Origin: Tessaracoccus sp. MC1865
GTDB lineage: Bacteria; Actinomycetota; Actinomycetes; Propionibacteriales; Propionibacteriaceae
DNA length: 64,000 nt
Direction: 5' to 3'
Assembly: GCF_017815535.1 (NCBI RefSeq)
Contig: NZ_CP072596.1
Coordinates: 2,971,219 to 3,035,218, forward strand
The position numbers and the translations under genes were made by a program. Under the pieces are notes generated by a model. That model saw only the letters and a list, made by a program, of their open reading frames with translations, was not told the origin of the DNA and ran no database searches. How positions within the stretch are numbered: position 1 is the first letter of the stretch; each line of letters begins with the position of its first letter. Shown one piece after another: positions 54,593 to 63,632 of the stretch.

Positions 54593-55179
54593 TGAGCTCC
54601 GGCGGTCACCCTGGACCCACCGAAAGCTGGACGGCGGTATCGCCTGAGCCTCCGGTGGGTTCGAGGCCGCCCATGCCCCCTTGGGTCAAGCCCGCGCTCG
54701 CCGGTGGGGTGGGTGTGCTCCTGCTCGCCGGTGGGCTGGTCGGCGGCAGCCTCGCGGATCGCCCCGAGCAGGCACCTTCCCCGTCGGCGAGCCCCTCGCC
54801 GGCCTTCCCACTGGACACCCCACTGATGGTGGACGATCTGGTGCGCGGCGAATCGAGCGAAAGCACAGGCCCCGGACCGGCCAACCAGCGCATCGTGCAG
54901 GCGGATTACACCGACGGCGAGAACACCGTCGTGTTCATCCTGTCGTGGCCGGAGCCGGATGTCGCGGAGTTCGTGGCCAACGCCGGCATCGAGATCGATG
55001 CCCAGACCCCATCCCCCACCGGTGGCTCTCGATACTGTGGAGTCTCCGAGGACACCGGCGAATCGGCGTGCGGTGAGGTGATCGACGAAGTGGGCGTGCT
55101 GCTCGTGTCAGTCACCGAACAGAGCGAAACCGCGGTCGCCGAAACCCTGGACCGCTTCAAGGAGGCGATCGGCCAGTGA
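54592..55179 (+). CDS. Single-pass membrane protein with external domain, unknown
   Basis: A 195-residue protein. It has a Pro-rich cytoplasmic head, one helix (about 34-55, GGVGVLLLAGGLVGGSLAD), a Ser/Pro linker, and an external domain of about 120 residues with two cysteines (RYCGVSED and ESACGEV) that may form a disulfide. Coupling to trxA hints at a redox link, but there is no family match to show it. The ATG at 54592 lies in the trxA stop. Confidence 0.75.
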   Translation: MSSGGHPGPTESWTAVSPEPPVGSRPPMPPWVKPALAGGVGVLLLAGGLVGGSLADRPEQAPSPSASPSPAFPLDTPLMVDDLVRGESSESTGPGPANQRIVQADYTDGENTVVFILSWPEPDVAEFVANAGIEIDAQTPSPTGGSRYCGVSEDTGESACGEVIDEVGVLLVSVTEQSETAVAETLDRFKEAIGQ

Positions 55180-56480
55180 CCGAGAACACCCGTCACGACA
55201 CCCGGCTGGACCGGTTTGTCGACAACTACGCAGAGCGTACCAACGGCATGCGCGTCTCAGCCGTGCGCGCGCTGTTCGCCGTCGCCAACCGGCCGGAAAT
55301 CGTCTCGCTCGCCGGTGGCATGCCCAACATCGCCGACCTCCCGCTGCTCGACATCGCGGATTCGATGGCGGAGATGGTGCGCACCCGCGGCATGCAGATC
55401 ATGCAGTACGGCTCCGGCCAGGGGGAGCCGGAGTTCCGCGAGCAGATCCTGGACGTCATGGCACTCGAGGGCGTCACGGCCCATCCCGACGACATCGCGA
55501 TCACCGCCGGTTCGCAGCAGGGCCTTGACCTGGTCACGCGCATCTTCTGCAACCCCGGCGACGTCGTGCTGGCGGAGTCGCCGTCGTACGTGGGCGCCCT
55601 GGGCACCTTCCTCAGCTACCAGGCCGAGGTGGTGCACGTCCCGTGCGACGACGAAGGGCTCAACCCTGCGGCGCTGCGGGAGACCATCGCGCGGCTCACC
55701 GCCGAGGGCAAGCGCATCAAGTTCCTCTACACCATCCCCAACTTCAACAACCCCTCCGGCGTGACGCAGCCGCTGGCCCGCCGTCGCGAGATCCTCGAGG
55801 TCTGCCGCTCAGGTGGGGTGCTGGTGGTCGAGGACAACCCCTACGGACTGCTGTCGCTGGACGCTGATCCCATCCCGGCCATGCGCTCCATCGACGAGGA
55901 CGTCATCTACCTGGGCTCCTTCTCCAAGACCTTCGCCCCCGGCTTCCGGGTGGGGTGGGTGCTGGCCCCGCACGCGGTGCGGGAGAAGTTGGTGCTGGCC
56001 CAGGAGTCGGCGACGCTGTGCCCGCCCGTGTTCAGCCAGTTCGCCATCGGCAACTACCTGAAGAACCACGACTGGAAGCGCCAGGTGGTGGTGTTCCGCG
56101 ACATGTACCGCGACCGTCGCGACGCCATGCTCAGCACGCTGCACGAGACGATGCCCACCGGCACCTCCTGGACCCAGCCCGCCGGTGGCTTCTTCGTGTG
56201 GGTGACCCTGCCCGAGGGCCTCGACTCGCAGGCCATGCTGCCCCGCGGTGTGAACGCACGGGTGGCGTTCGTCCCCGGCTCCGCCTTCTACGCCGACGGT
56301 CAGGGCGCGCGCAACGCCCGCCTCTCCTTCTGCTTCCCGCCGGCCGAGCGCATCCAGCTGGGCGTCAAGCGATTCGCCGACGTGGTGCGGCGCGAACTCG
56401 AGGTGATGGCCACGTTCGGCGTGCACACCTCCCCCGTCGAACGACGCATGCCCGCCGGGCCGGCGCCAGACCTGAGCTGA
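55176..56480 (+). CDS. PLP-dependent aminotransferase class I/II (LysN / MocR-domain type)
   Basis: A 434-residue fold-type I aminotransferase. VSLAGGMPNIADLP is the N-terminal substrate loop, YGSGQGEPEFREQI precedes the cofactor site, TIPNFNNPSGV holds the conserved Asn-Pro, and SFSKTFAPGFRVGWV gives the PLP lysine Lys251. Full length, without a DNA-binding part, so an enzyme such as 2-aminoadipate or branched-chain-type aminotransferase. GTG start overlaps the previous stop. Confidence 0.9.
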   Translation: MTENTRHDTRLDRFVDNYAERTNGMRVSAVRALFAVANRPEIVSLAGGMPNIADLPLLDIADSMAEMVRTRGMQIMQYGSGQGEPEFREQILDVMALEGVTAHPDDIAITAGSQQGLDLVTRIFCNPGDVVLAESPSYVGALGTFLSYQAEVVHVPCDDEGLNPAALRETIARLTAEGKRIKFLYTIPNFNNPSGVTQPLARRREILEVCRSGGVLVVEDNPYGLLSLDADPIPAMRSIDEDVIYLGSFSKTFAPGFRVGWVLAPHAVREKLVLAQESATLCPPVFSQFAIGNYLKNHDWKRQVVVFRDMYRDRRDAMLSTLHETMPTGTSWTQPAGGFFVWVTLPEGLDSQAMLPRGVNARVAFVPGSAFYADGQGARNARLSFCFPPAERIQLGVKRFADVVRRELEVMATFGVHTSPVERRMPAGPAPDLS

Positions 56481-56494
56481 CAAGGAGTGATGTT

Positions 56495-57427
56495 GTGACC
56501 GTCATCGTGATTGCAGGGGGCCTCAGCCATGAGCGGGACGTGTCGCTGCGGTCCGGCCGACGCGTGGCGCAGGCTTTGCGCGACGCGGGCCGGGTCGTCG
56601 TGGAAACCGACGTCAACGCCGATCTGGTGGAACTGCTGCGCCGCAACGAGGACGCCGTCGTGGTGCCCATGCTGCACGGCGGCCTGGGCGAGGACGGCGC
56701 GCTGCGCGAGGTGCTGGAGGTGCTGGGCGTACCCTTCGTCGGCCCCACGGGCGCCGCTTCCCGGCTGACCTTCGACAAGGCCGTGGCCACCTCCGTGGTG
56801 AGGGCGGCCGGGCTCGCTGCACCGCGCCAGATAGCGCTGCCCCACGACATCTTCCGCGAACTCGGCGCACCGGTCCTCATGGCGGCCATCGGGCAGCAGC
56901 TCGGCTACCCGCTCATGGTGAAGCCGGCGCGGTCCGGCTCTGCGCTGGGCGTGACGAAGGTCGACGACGCGGCCGCGTTGCCGTCTGCGCTGGTGGCGGC
57001 CTACGCCTACGGTGCGGTGGCTGTGATCGAGCAGTACCTCAGCGGCACCGAGGTCGCCGTGACCGTGCTCGACGAGGGCGACGGCCCCGTCGCCCTCCCC
57101 CCGGTGGAGATCCGGCCGGAGTCCGGCGTCTACGACTACGAGTCCCGCTACACCGCTGGCGCCACCCGCTTCGTGACACCCGCCCAGCTCGACGACGACG
57201 TGCTCACCGCCACGCAGGAGCTGGCAGTCGCAGTTCACCGGGCACTCGGGCTGCGTCACCTGTCGCGCGTCGACATGATGGTCACTGCGGAGGGGCCTGT
57301 GTTCTTCGAGGGCAACGTGGCGCCCGGTATGACCGAAACCTCGTTGGCGCCGTTGGCGTTCGAGGCGGCAGGCCGTGAACTGGGAGAAGTCTTCGCCTCC
57401 CTGGTGGACCAGGCGACGCTGCGGTGA
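56495..57427 (+). CDS. D-alanine-D-alanine ligase-like ATP-grasp protein
   Basis: A 310-residue ATP-grasp ligase. The N-terminal signature is VIAGGLSHERDVSLRSGRRV, the middle YPLMVKPARSGSALGVTKV holds the nucleotide lysine, and FFEGNVAPGMTETSLAPLAF is the metal/ATP end. It is close to Ddl but short, and it sits beside an aminotransferase instead of mur genes. It may ligate amino acids other than D-Ala. The GTG follows AAGGAGTGATGTT. Confidence 0.82.
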   Translation: MTVIVIAGGLSHERDVSLRSGRRVAQALRDAGRVVVETDVNADLVELLRRNEDAVVVPMLHGGLGEDGALREVLEVLGVPFVGPTGAASRLTFDKAVATSVVRAAGLAAPRQIALPHDIFRELGAPVLMAAIGQQLGYPLMVKPARSGSALGVTKVDDAAALPSALVAAYAYGAVAVIEQYLSGTEVAVTVLDEGDGPVALPPVEIRPESGVYDYESRYTAGATRFVTPAQLDDDVLTATQELAVAVHRALGLRHLSRVDMMVTAEGPVFFEGNVAPGMTETSLAPLAFEAAGRELGEVFASLVDQATLR

Positions 57428-58107
57428 GCATCCGCCTGCAGCAGACCCTCGCCATCGCGGCGGGCGTCGTGGTGGCGCTCGTCATGATGTGGCTGGGAGT
57501 CTGGCAGATGGCGTCCTACCAGGAATCCACGCGCGACGTCTCGGCCGAGCGGGCCGCAGAGGCCCCCACCCCCCTGTCTGAGGCGGTCGCCTCCGACGGT
57601 GTGGTGCAGGACATCTACGGCAAGCGGGTCACGTTCACGGGTGTCTACCTGCCCGAGTACGAAGTGACCGTCGGCTCCGCGTCGCCCTGGCGGGTCCTCA
57701 CGCTCATGGAGACGGCCGACAGCAGGTACATCGCCGTCGTTCGGGGTTCCGTGGACGCCACCGATGCCAGCGAGGGTATCCCCGCCCCGCCGCAGGGCAC
57801 GCAGAGCGTTGAGGGCATCTTCCTCGCCCCGGATCTACCCGAGGCCAGCCGCAGTGCAGAGGCGGACTACCATTCTGTCCGCATCCAGGAGCTCGCCCAG
57901 GAGTGGCCCTCCCCGTTGATCGCCGGCTACGTCACCCTGCCGGGGGCCGAGTCCGAGGCCCAGGGCCTCGAGGAGGCGCGTTTGGTGCTCCCCACGGCCG
58001 ACGGCTCCCCCACGCACCGCGGCTACGCGTTGCAGTGGTGGGTGTTCGCCGCCGGGGCCATCGTCTTCGGGCTCTACTCCGCCCGCGAGCTCGGCAAGAC
58101 CGCCTGA
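57424..58107 (+). CDS. SURF1 family cytochrome oxidase assembly protein
   Basis: A 227-residue membrane protein with two helices, one near each end (residues 8-28 and about 203-222), and the external SURF1 domain between: KRVTFTGVYLPEYEV, WRVLTLMETADSRYIAVVRG, and AGYVTLPG. SURF1 helps insert heme into aa3-type oxidase, so the organism should respire aerobically. The GTG start overlaps the ligase stop (GTGA). Confidence 0.88.
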   Translation: MSIRLQQTLAIAAGVVVALVMMWLGVWQMASYQESTRDVSAERAAEAPTPLSEAVASDGVVQDIYGKRVTFTGVYLPEYEVTVGSASPWRVLTLMETADSRYIAVVRGSVDATDASEGIPAPPQGTQSVEGIFLAPDLPEASRSAEADYHSVRIQELAQEWPSPLIAGYVTLPGAESEAQGLEEARLVLPTADGSPTHRGYALQWWVFAAGAIVFGLYSARELGKTA

Positions 58108-58127
58108 CGCCGGGCCTTTCGGGTCAG
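58104..58127. terminator. Weak hairpin between convergent genes
   Basis: CTGAC and GTCAG with inner CC/GG pairs enclose a 10-base loop between the SURF1 and DUF3817 stops. It has no T-run. Confidence 0.35.
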
Positions 58128-58525
58128 GGCCTCTCGGCTGCGCGCAGGGTGGCCCGCACGTTCTTCGTGGCGAAGTGCTCGGCCACGAAGCTCAGGAAGG
58201 GCACGGTGCCCGCCGCCATGATGGCGAGGAACCACTTGATGGACCACTTCACCCTGCGCCCCAGGTCGTACGCGGTGATGAGGAGCACCGCGTACAGCCA
58301 GCCGTGCGGAATGCCCGTCCAGCGCACCACCCGGTCGTCGTCCCAGATGTACTTGAGCGGCATCCCCACGCACACAAGCACGACGAGCAGGATGCCGACA
58401 ACCCAGGCCATGATCCGGTAGCGGGTCAGCGCGCTCCTCACTCCCTGCACCTCGTCGGAGTCGAGAACGAACTCCTGGGAGTTGTCGGCCGTGGTTCCCT
58501 CATTGACGGGCATACGGTTTTCCAT
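58124..58525 (-). CDS. DUF3817 membrane protein
   Basis: A 133-residue protein with a soluble head (about 1-35) and three helices. VCVGMPLKYIWDDDRVVRWT and HGWLYAVLLITAYDLGRRVK are typical of DUF3817 (YdzA-like integral membrane) proteins, whose function is unknown. AAGGATGG precedes the ATG. Confidence 0.85.
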   Translation of the reverse strand: MENRMPVNEGTTADNSQEFVLDSDEVQGVRSALTRYRIMAWVVGILLVVLVCVGMPLKYIWDDDRVVRWTGIPHGWLYAVLLITAYDLGRRVKWSIKWFLAIMAAGTVPFLSFVAEHFATKNVRATLRAAERP

Positions 58526-58567
58526 CCTTAGCGTTTTGTCGATATAACGGTATGTCGTTCTATAGTT

Positions 58568-59455
58568 TTAGATCTTCCGACCGTCCATGATGGCCATGAT
58601 TCGCTCCAGATCCTCCCCCGACGCGAATTCAATGGTGATGCGGCCCTTGTTCCGCCCGATGTTGACCTTCACCCTCGTGTCGAAGTGGTCGCTGAGATGA
58701 CCCGAGATCTCGCGCTCGCGTTCGCTCGGCAGTTGCGGCCCGCGAGGGGCCGACTGCCGCGGGGTGGCTCTGTTTCGCCCCAGGGCCACGATCTCCTCTG
58801 TGGACCGTACGGACAGGCCCTCGGCGATGATCCGATCAGCGAGGCGCTCCTGCGCCTCGGCGTCAGCCAGACCGAGCAGCGCCCGAGCGTGGCCTGCGGA
58901 GATGGTCCCCGCCGCCACTTTCAGCTGCACTCGTTCCGGCAGGCCCAGCAGGCGAAGCGTGTTGGAGATCTGCGGCCGGCTGCGGTGGATGCGCTGCGAC
59001 AGCTCCTCCTGGGTGCAGTCGAAGTCGTCGAGGAGCTGCCCGTAGGCGCGCGCCTCCTCGATCGGATTCAGATTGGCGCGGTGGAGGTTCTCCAGCAGCG
59101 CGTCGCGCAGGAGCGCCTGGTCGTCTGTGCCGCGGATGATGGCTGGGATGGTCTTGCGCTTGGCCAGCTTGCTCGCGCGCAGGCGCCGCTCCCCCATGAT
59201 GAGCTCGAAGGCGTCACCCACGCGTCGCACAACCACGGGCTGCAGCACGCCGAACTCGCGGATGGATTCAGCGAGTTCCGCCAAGTCGTCCTCGTCGAAC
59301 ACCGTGCGGGGCTGCTGGGGGTTCGGCCCGATCTTCTGAAGCGAGATCTCCTCGTAGACGGAGCCGTCCTTGAGTTGCTCCGGTGCAGATTCGCCGTCAG
59401 TGCGGGCGAACAGGTCCCCGAGGCCCCTGCCGAGGCCCGTGTTCTTAACTGCCAT
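58568..59455 (-). CDS. parB: Chromosome partitioning protein ParB
   Basis: A 295-residue DNA-binding CTPase that loads at parS and spreads. GLGRGLGDLFA is the N-terminal ParA-contact, GERRLRASK (88-96) the CTP-binding arginine motif, and ENLHRANLNPIEEARAYGQL then CTQEELSQRIHRSRPQISNT the helix-turn-helix. The C-terminal dimer helix is ASGEDLERIMAIM. The ATG lies in the parA stop (TGATG). Confidence 0.97.
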   Translation of the reverse strand: MAVKNTGLGRGLGDLFARTDGESAPEQLKDGSVYEEISLQKIGPNPQQPRTVFDEDDLAELAESIREFGVLQPVVVRRVGDAFELIMGERRLRASKLAKRKTIPAIIRGTDDQALLRDALLENLHRANLNPIEEARAYGQLLDDFDCTQEELSQRIHRSRPQISNTLRLLGLPERVQLKVAAGTISAGHARALLGLADAEAQERLADRIIAEGLSVRSTEEIVALGRNRATPRQSAPRGPQLPSEREREISGHLSDHFDTRVKVNIGRNKGRITIEFASGEDLERIMAIMDGRKI

Positions 59456-60438
59456 CAGGCGTCAGCCCTTTCTGCGCGGTTGGCGATCTCTTCGGCCGCT
59501 TCCTGGTAGGCCAGGGCGCCCACGTTCTTCGGCTGGTACGTCATGACTGTCTGACCGAAACTCGGCGCTTCCGCGACCTTCACCGAGCGTGGGATCTCCA
59601 CCTCGAGCGTTTCGTTGGGGAAGTGGCGTCGCACCTCCTCCGCGACGTCACGCGCGAGGTTGGTGCGGGGGTCGTACATGGTGAGCAGGATCGTGCTGAG
59701 CTGCAAATCGTCGTTGAGGTTGCCCTTGACGCGGTTGATGGTGTGCATCAGGTGCGAGACGCCCTCGAGCGCGTAGTACTCCGTCTGGATGGGCACGAGA
59801 ATCTCAGTGGCGGCCACCAGCGCGTTCAAGGTGAGGAGGCCCAGCGACGGGGGACAGTCGAAGAAGATGTAGTCGACCCCGGATTCGTCGATGTAGGTGC
59901 GGATCGCGTCACGCATCCTCATCTCGCGGCCGCGCTCATTCACGAGCTCCAGCTCGGCCATGGCCAGATCTATGGCGGCCGGCAGCACGTGCAGGTTGGG
60001 GGAGTGGGGGGACGGCTGGGCGTGCTCGATGATGCCGACCTGCTCGGTCAACACCTCGTAGGTGCCCTTCGTGCCCGACGTGTGTTCGACGCCCAGCGCG
60101 GTTGACGCGTTGCCCTGGGGGTCGATGTCGACGACGAGGACGTTCAGGCCGCCGAGGGCGAGTGCCATGGCGACGTTGACCGTGGTGGTGGTCTTGCCCA
60201 CTCCGCCCTTCTGGTTAGCTACGACGAAGACGCGTGGCTCCGCGGGGCGGGGGAGTGTCGGCGTCGGCGCCGCATATTCGACCATCTCATCCCCGTACTC
60301 TTCCTCCAGGGTGGCCGTAGCGGCGTTGCTCAGCGCTCGGCGTGGTTGTGGGGGTGTTTCACGTGAAACATTGCTGTGGTCCTTCCACAGCTCGTTCGCG
60401 TCCGTCACCAGCTTGCGCTTACGGAAGAACAACGCCAT
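59455..60438 (-). CDS. parA: Chromosome partitioning ATPase ParA
   Basis: A 327-residue Walker-type ATPase. Deviant Walker A is QKGGVGKTTT (76-85), DIDPQGNAST is switch I, and FFDCPPSLGLLTLNAL Walker B. About 65 residues with low order precede the ATPase, longer than in many ParA proteins. The ATG at 60438 follows AGGAGG and is preferred over the frame start at 60477. A parS site lies inside codons 23-28. Confidence 0.97.
   Translation of the reverse strand: MALFFRKRKLVTDANELWKDHSNVSRETPPQPRRALSNAATATLEEEYGDEMVEYAAPTPTLPRPAEPRVFVVANQKGGVGKTTTTVNVAMALALGGLNVLVVDIDPQGNASTALGVEHTSGTKGTYEVLTEQVGIIEHAQPSPHSPNLHVLPAAIDLAMAELELVNERGREMRMRDAIRTYIDESGVDYIFFDCPPSLGLLTLNALVAATEILVPIQTEYYALEGVSHLMHTINRVKGNLNDDLQLSTILLTMYDPRTNLARDVAEEVRRHFPNETLEVEIPRSVKVAEAPSFGQTVMTYQPKNVGALAYQEAAEEIANRAERADA
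60355..60370. other. parS site 1 (inside parA)
   Basis: TGTTTCACGTGAAACA is a perfect match to the parS consensus for ParB. It encodes NVSRE in ParA. Confidence 0.97.
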
Positions 60439-60506
60439 TGAGTGGCCTCCTTGGGGATTCGTGAGAACTCTACCCAAGCGGCCGGTCGAACACGATTCGT
60501 CGAGGC

Positions 60507-60522
60507 CGTTTCACGTGAAACA
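60507..60522. other. parS site 2 (parA leader)
   Basis: CGTTTCACGTGAAACA matches the parS consensus at 15 of 16 positions, with only the first base different. It lies between rsmG and parA, 69 bases upstream of the parA start, so ParB binding there may also repress the operon. Confidence 0.95.
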
Positions 60523-60595
60523 TCCAGTTCCGATGTCAGCATCGGACCGCGGCCCCCCATCCAGGGCCGGAGGCTGGCGAGGAGGGGCCCGGGTG

Positions 60596-61249
60596 TCAGG
60601 CAGATGCGCGCGTCACGCGGATGGCGCGCGTCCCCTCCACACCAGGGGCCGCCTGCAACTCCAGAATGTCCGCCCTCAGCCGGTTGTTCTTCAGCAGGTT
60701 CGCGGCATTGCGGATCTCCTCTTCAGCCGATGCACCCTTGAGCGCCAGCAACATGCCGTCAGGGGAGAAGAGGGGGGTGGTCCAGCGCAGGAGCTTCTCC
60801 AAGGGAGCGACGGCCCGACAGGTGACCACGTCGAAGCGCTCCTTGACCTCCTCAGCCCGGCCGCGACGCACTTCAACGCGATCGCCGAGCCCCAGCTCGT
60901 CAACCGCGAGCTCCAGGAATTCACACCGCCGCTGGAGGGACTCGATCAGCGTGATGCGGAGGTCCGGACGCACGATGGCCAGCGGGATCCCCGGCAGCCC
61001 CGCCCCGCTGCCGATGTCGGCGACATCCAGCCCCTGCGGAATGGCATCCACCACGGCAAGCGAGTTCGCGACGTGGCGCTGCCACAGCTTGTCGCCCTCG
61101 CGGGGTCCCATGAGTCCCCACTCGATGCCCCGCGATCCCAGGATATCGACATATCTGCTTAACGCTTTATCTCTTTGCGGGTATGCCTCGAAAAGGCATG
61201 CCGCGACCCTATGCTCGAGTTCCGAGGGGTCGAGTTCCATGGGCTCCAT
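60596..61249 (-). CDS. rsmG: 16S rRNA (guanine-N7) methyltransferase
   Basis: A 217-residue enzyme that methylates G527 of 16S rRNA. The motifs are LWQRHVANSLAV, VADIGSGAGLPGIPLAIV (SAM loop), LIESLQRRCEFL and VTCRAVAPLEKLL. Its place between jag and parA is the standard arrangement. ATG at 61249 is used; ATG at 61240 is an alternative. Confidence 0.96.
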   Translation of the reverse strand: MEPMELDPSELEHRVAACLFEAYPQRDKALSRYVDILGSRGIEWGLMGPREGDKLWQRHVANSLAVVDAIPQGLDVADIGSGAGLPGIPLAIVRPDLRITLIESLQRRCEFLELAVDELGLGDRVEVRRGRAEEVKERFDVVTCRAVAPLEKLLRWTTPLFSPDGMLLALKGASAEEEIRNAANLLKNNRLRADILELQAAPGVEGTRAIRVTRASA

Positions 61250-61334
61250 ATTTCCTCACAATGCCAACAACGAATCAACGGCGGACCCGGCACTCAGCCG
61301 AGCCCGCCGTCGAACCGGAACGGGGAGGGCCTGG

Positions 61335-61808
61335 TCAGGCCTTCTGGACGACGACTCGTCGGTTGGGGGCTTCGCCCTCGGACTCGCTCACGAGGCCGGC
61401 GGCTGCAACCTCGTCGTGGACGATCTTGCGCTCGTACGCGTTCATGGGCGCGAGGCGCGCAGGCTCTCCGGTCTCCTGCACCGCGGCGATCGCGTCCTTT
61501 GCCAGCACGATGAGTTCGGCGCGGCGGCGGTCGCGGAACCCGGCCACATCGACCATCAGGCGGGACCGGTTCCCGGTTTCGGTCATGACCACCAGGCGCG
61601 CCAACTCCTGGAGGGCTTCGAGGACCTCGCCGTCCTTGCCCACGAGCTGCTCGGAATCGGTGTCGATGGCCACGTAGGCGCGGCCCTCCTGCACCGAGTT
61701 CTCGATGTCGCCATCCAGGTCTGCGATGTCGAGGAGCTCTTCGAGGTAATCGGCGACCAGGTCGCCCTCGGCCATCAGATCGGTGTCTTTGTCGGACATT
61801 GCGTCCAT
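61335..61808 (-). CDS. jag: RNA-binding protein Jag/KhpB (KH-R3H)
   Basis: A 157-residue RNA-binding protein. It has a KH domain (AIDTDSEQLVGKDGEVLEAL) and an R3H domain (PMNAYERKIVHDEVAAAGLV). The Jag_N domain of firmicutes is absent, as is usual in actinobacteria. Start ATG 61808, or ATG 61799. Confidence 0.93.
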   Translation of the reverse strand: MDAMSDKDTDLMAEGDLVADYLEELLDIADLDGDIENSVQEGRAYVAIDTDSEQLVGKDGEVLEALQELARLVVMTETGNRSRLMVDVAGFRDRRRAELIVLAKDAIAAVQETGEPARLAPMNAYERKIVHDEVAAAGLVSESEGEAPNRRVVVQKA

Positions 61809-61881
61809 CCTTATCTCTCAGGTCGGAGGCCCCGCGCCGGCCGTGGCGTACACAGCCGCGGCCGACGGGGGTCCGGAGGGT

Positions 61882-62991
61882 CTACTTCTTCTTGCGGTTG
61901 GAGCGGGCCTGCTGCCGCGGCTGCTGCCGCTGCACGACCCGACGCCGGTCTTCGGAGGTCCGCACCGTCTGACGCGTGACCTGCTGGCGCGACACCTTCG
62001 GCGCGTCCTCGGCCACCTGGTCGTCCGTCGCGGCGTCAGTGGTCGCCTTGCCGACGACACGGGAGGTCGCAACGGGCTTGGTCTTGCGGCGCTTGTCCGC
62101 TCGCTGACGCACGACCTCGTCCGGATCCAGGCCCTTGGCCTTCATGCGGTCTTCCCAGTCGATGTAGGCGGGGGTATTGGGCGCGGGGTTGTTGTGAATG
62201 AGGATGGCCTGCTGCACCATCGTCCAGAGGTTGGACGTCAGCCAGTAGACCAGCACACCGATCGGGATGAACGTTGCCGACATGGCATACACGACGGGGA
62301 AGAAGTACAGCATCATCTTCTGCATCTGCGCGGCCTGGCCGGTCTGCGACTCCGGCGGCATGTTCTTGCGCATCAGCTGGAGCTGCGTGACGAAGAAGAC
62401 CGCCACCATGGCCACCACGAGGAAGATGCCGATGACCTGCGTGGCGCCGAAGTTCTCGATGGGGAAGATGCGCTCGGCCAAACCGGCACCCCAGATGTTC
62501 GACTGCTGCAGCGAATCCACCAGATCCGGCCGGCTGGTGAACCAGTAGCCACGCGGGGTGTCGTCGGCCACACCCTGCAGCACGCGGAACAGCGCTAGGA
62601 AGATCGGCATCTGCAGTAGGAGCGGGAGGCAGGACGCCATGGGATTGACGCCTTCCTCCTTGTAGAGCTTCATCGTCTCCTGGCCGAGGCGCTCACGATC
62701 GTGCCCGAACTTCTTCTGCAGTTCGGCCACCTTGGGCTGCATCAGCTGCATGTTGCGGGCAGAGTTGATCTGCTTGACGAACAGCGGGATGAGAAGCGTG
62801 CGGATCAGCACGGTGAGCATCACGATGGCAAGGGTCCACGTGACGCCGGAGTTGGCACCGAACACGGGGCTCAGCACCTGGTGGAAGAACACCACGATGC
62901 CGGACACCGCCCAGTACAGCGGCTGCATCATCGCCGAGAGCAGGCCGTAGAAACTGTCCCAGATGTTCAGCGAGACGAACAGATCGAGCAT
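61882..62991 (-). CDS. yidC: Membrane protein insertase YidC
   Basis: A 369-residue insertase with five helices. The conserved core is WTLAIVMLTVLIRTLLIPLF (with the arginine of the hydrophilic groove), NPMASCLPLLLQMPIFLALF, and SATFIPIGVLVYWLTSNLW. A long basic tail ending RSNRKKK may touch the ribosome. The ATG overlaps the yidD stop (TAATG). Confidence 0.96.
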   Translation of the reverse strand: MLDLFVSLNIWDSFYGLLSAMMQPLYWAVSGIVVFFHQVLSPVFGANSGVTWTLAIVMLTVLIRTLLIPLFVKQINSARNMQLMQPKVAELQKKFGHDRERLGQETMKLYKEEGVNPMASCLPLLLQMPIFLALFRVLQGVADDTPRGYWFTSRPDLVDSLQQSNIWGAGLAERIFPIENFGATQVIGIFLVVAMVAVFFVTQLQLMRKNMPPESQTGQAAQMQKMMLYFFPVVYAMSATFIPIGVLVYWLTSNLWTMVQQAILIHNNPAPNTPAYIDWEDRMKAKGLDPDEVVRQRADKRRKTKPVATSRVVGKATTDAATDDQVAEDAPKVSRQQVTRQTVRTSEDRRRVVQRQQPRQQARSNRKKK

Positions 62992-63287
62992 TAAGCCACC
63001 TCAGCTATGTGTGACGCCTGGTCAGGCGTCGTGTTACGCGAATTCTCTTGTTCCCAGGCGGCAGCCTGCGGCGTGCCGGGAACGTAGTCGACCCCGCCCT
63101 GCGACCACGGGTGGCAGCGGGCGATCCGACCGATGGTCAGCACGGAGCCCTTGAGAGCGCCGTGGTTCTCCAACGCGGTCAGCCCATAGGCCGAACACGT
63201 GGGATGGAACTTGCAGACATCTCCGTACATGGGGGAGATGAACCGGCGCCAGCCCTTGACGAACCAGATGAGCGGGTACTTCAGCAT
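62991..63287 (-). CDS. yidD: Membrane protein insertion efficiency factor YidD
   Basis: A 98-residue protein with WRRFISPMYGDVCKFHPTCS and YGLTALENHGALKGS, then RIARCHPWSQGGVDYVP, the three-cysteine pattern of YidD. It overlaps rnpA by seven bases. Confidence 0.96.
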   Translation of the reverse strand: MLKYPLIWFVKGWRRFISPMYGDVCKFHPTCSAYGLTALENHGALKGSVLTIGRIARCHPWSQGGVDYVPGTPQAAAWEQENSRNTTPDQASHIAEVA

Positions 63288-63628
63288 GTACCGGCCTTCC
63301 GGAACGCGCGGCGCCAGGCGTCGGCGAGATCAGAGCCGAGCCGTGCCTCGTCGACGGCGGACGCGGGCAGCGCCCGAACGACGACGTCGGTGGGGAACGG
63401 GCTTGTCAGCTCCGTGGCAAGGTGACGGAGGCGGCGCTTGACGCGGTTACGGGTCACGGCGTTGCCCACCTTCTTGGAGACAACAAAACCCACCCGGGTG
63501 TACTCGGGTGGATTCTGCTGAGGGTGCCTCACGTGCACCACTACTGTCGGCGTTGCCGCTCTCGAGCCGTGCCTGACGGTGATGCCAAAGTCGCCGGGCC
63601 TCTTCAGGCGCTGCGATTTCGGCAGCAC
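63281..63628 (-). CDS. rnpA: Ribonuclease P protein component
   Basis: A 115-residue subunit of RNase P. RVGFVVSKKVGNAVTRNRVK followed by RRLRHLA is the signature helix that contacts the RNA. GTG start at 63628, four bases after the rpmH stop. Confidence 0.96.
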   Translation of the reverse strand: MLPKSQRLKRPGDFGITVRHGSRAATPTVVVHVRHPQQNPPEYTRVGFVVSKKVGNAVTRNRVKRRLRHLATELTSPFPTDVVVRALPASAVDEARLGSDLADAWRRAFRKAGTC

Positions 63629-63632
63629 AGAG

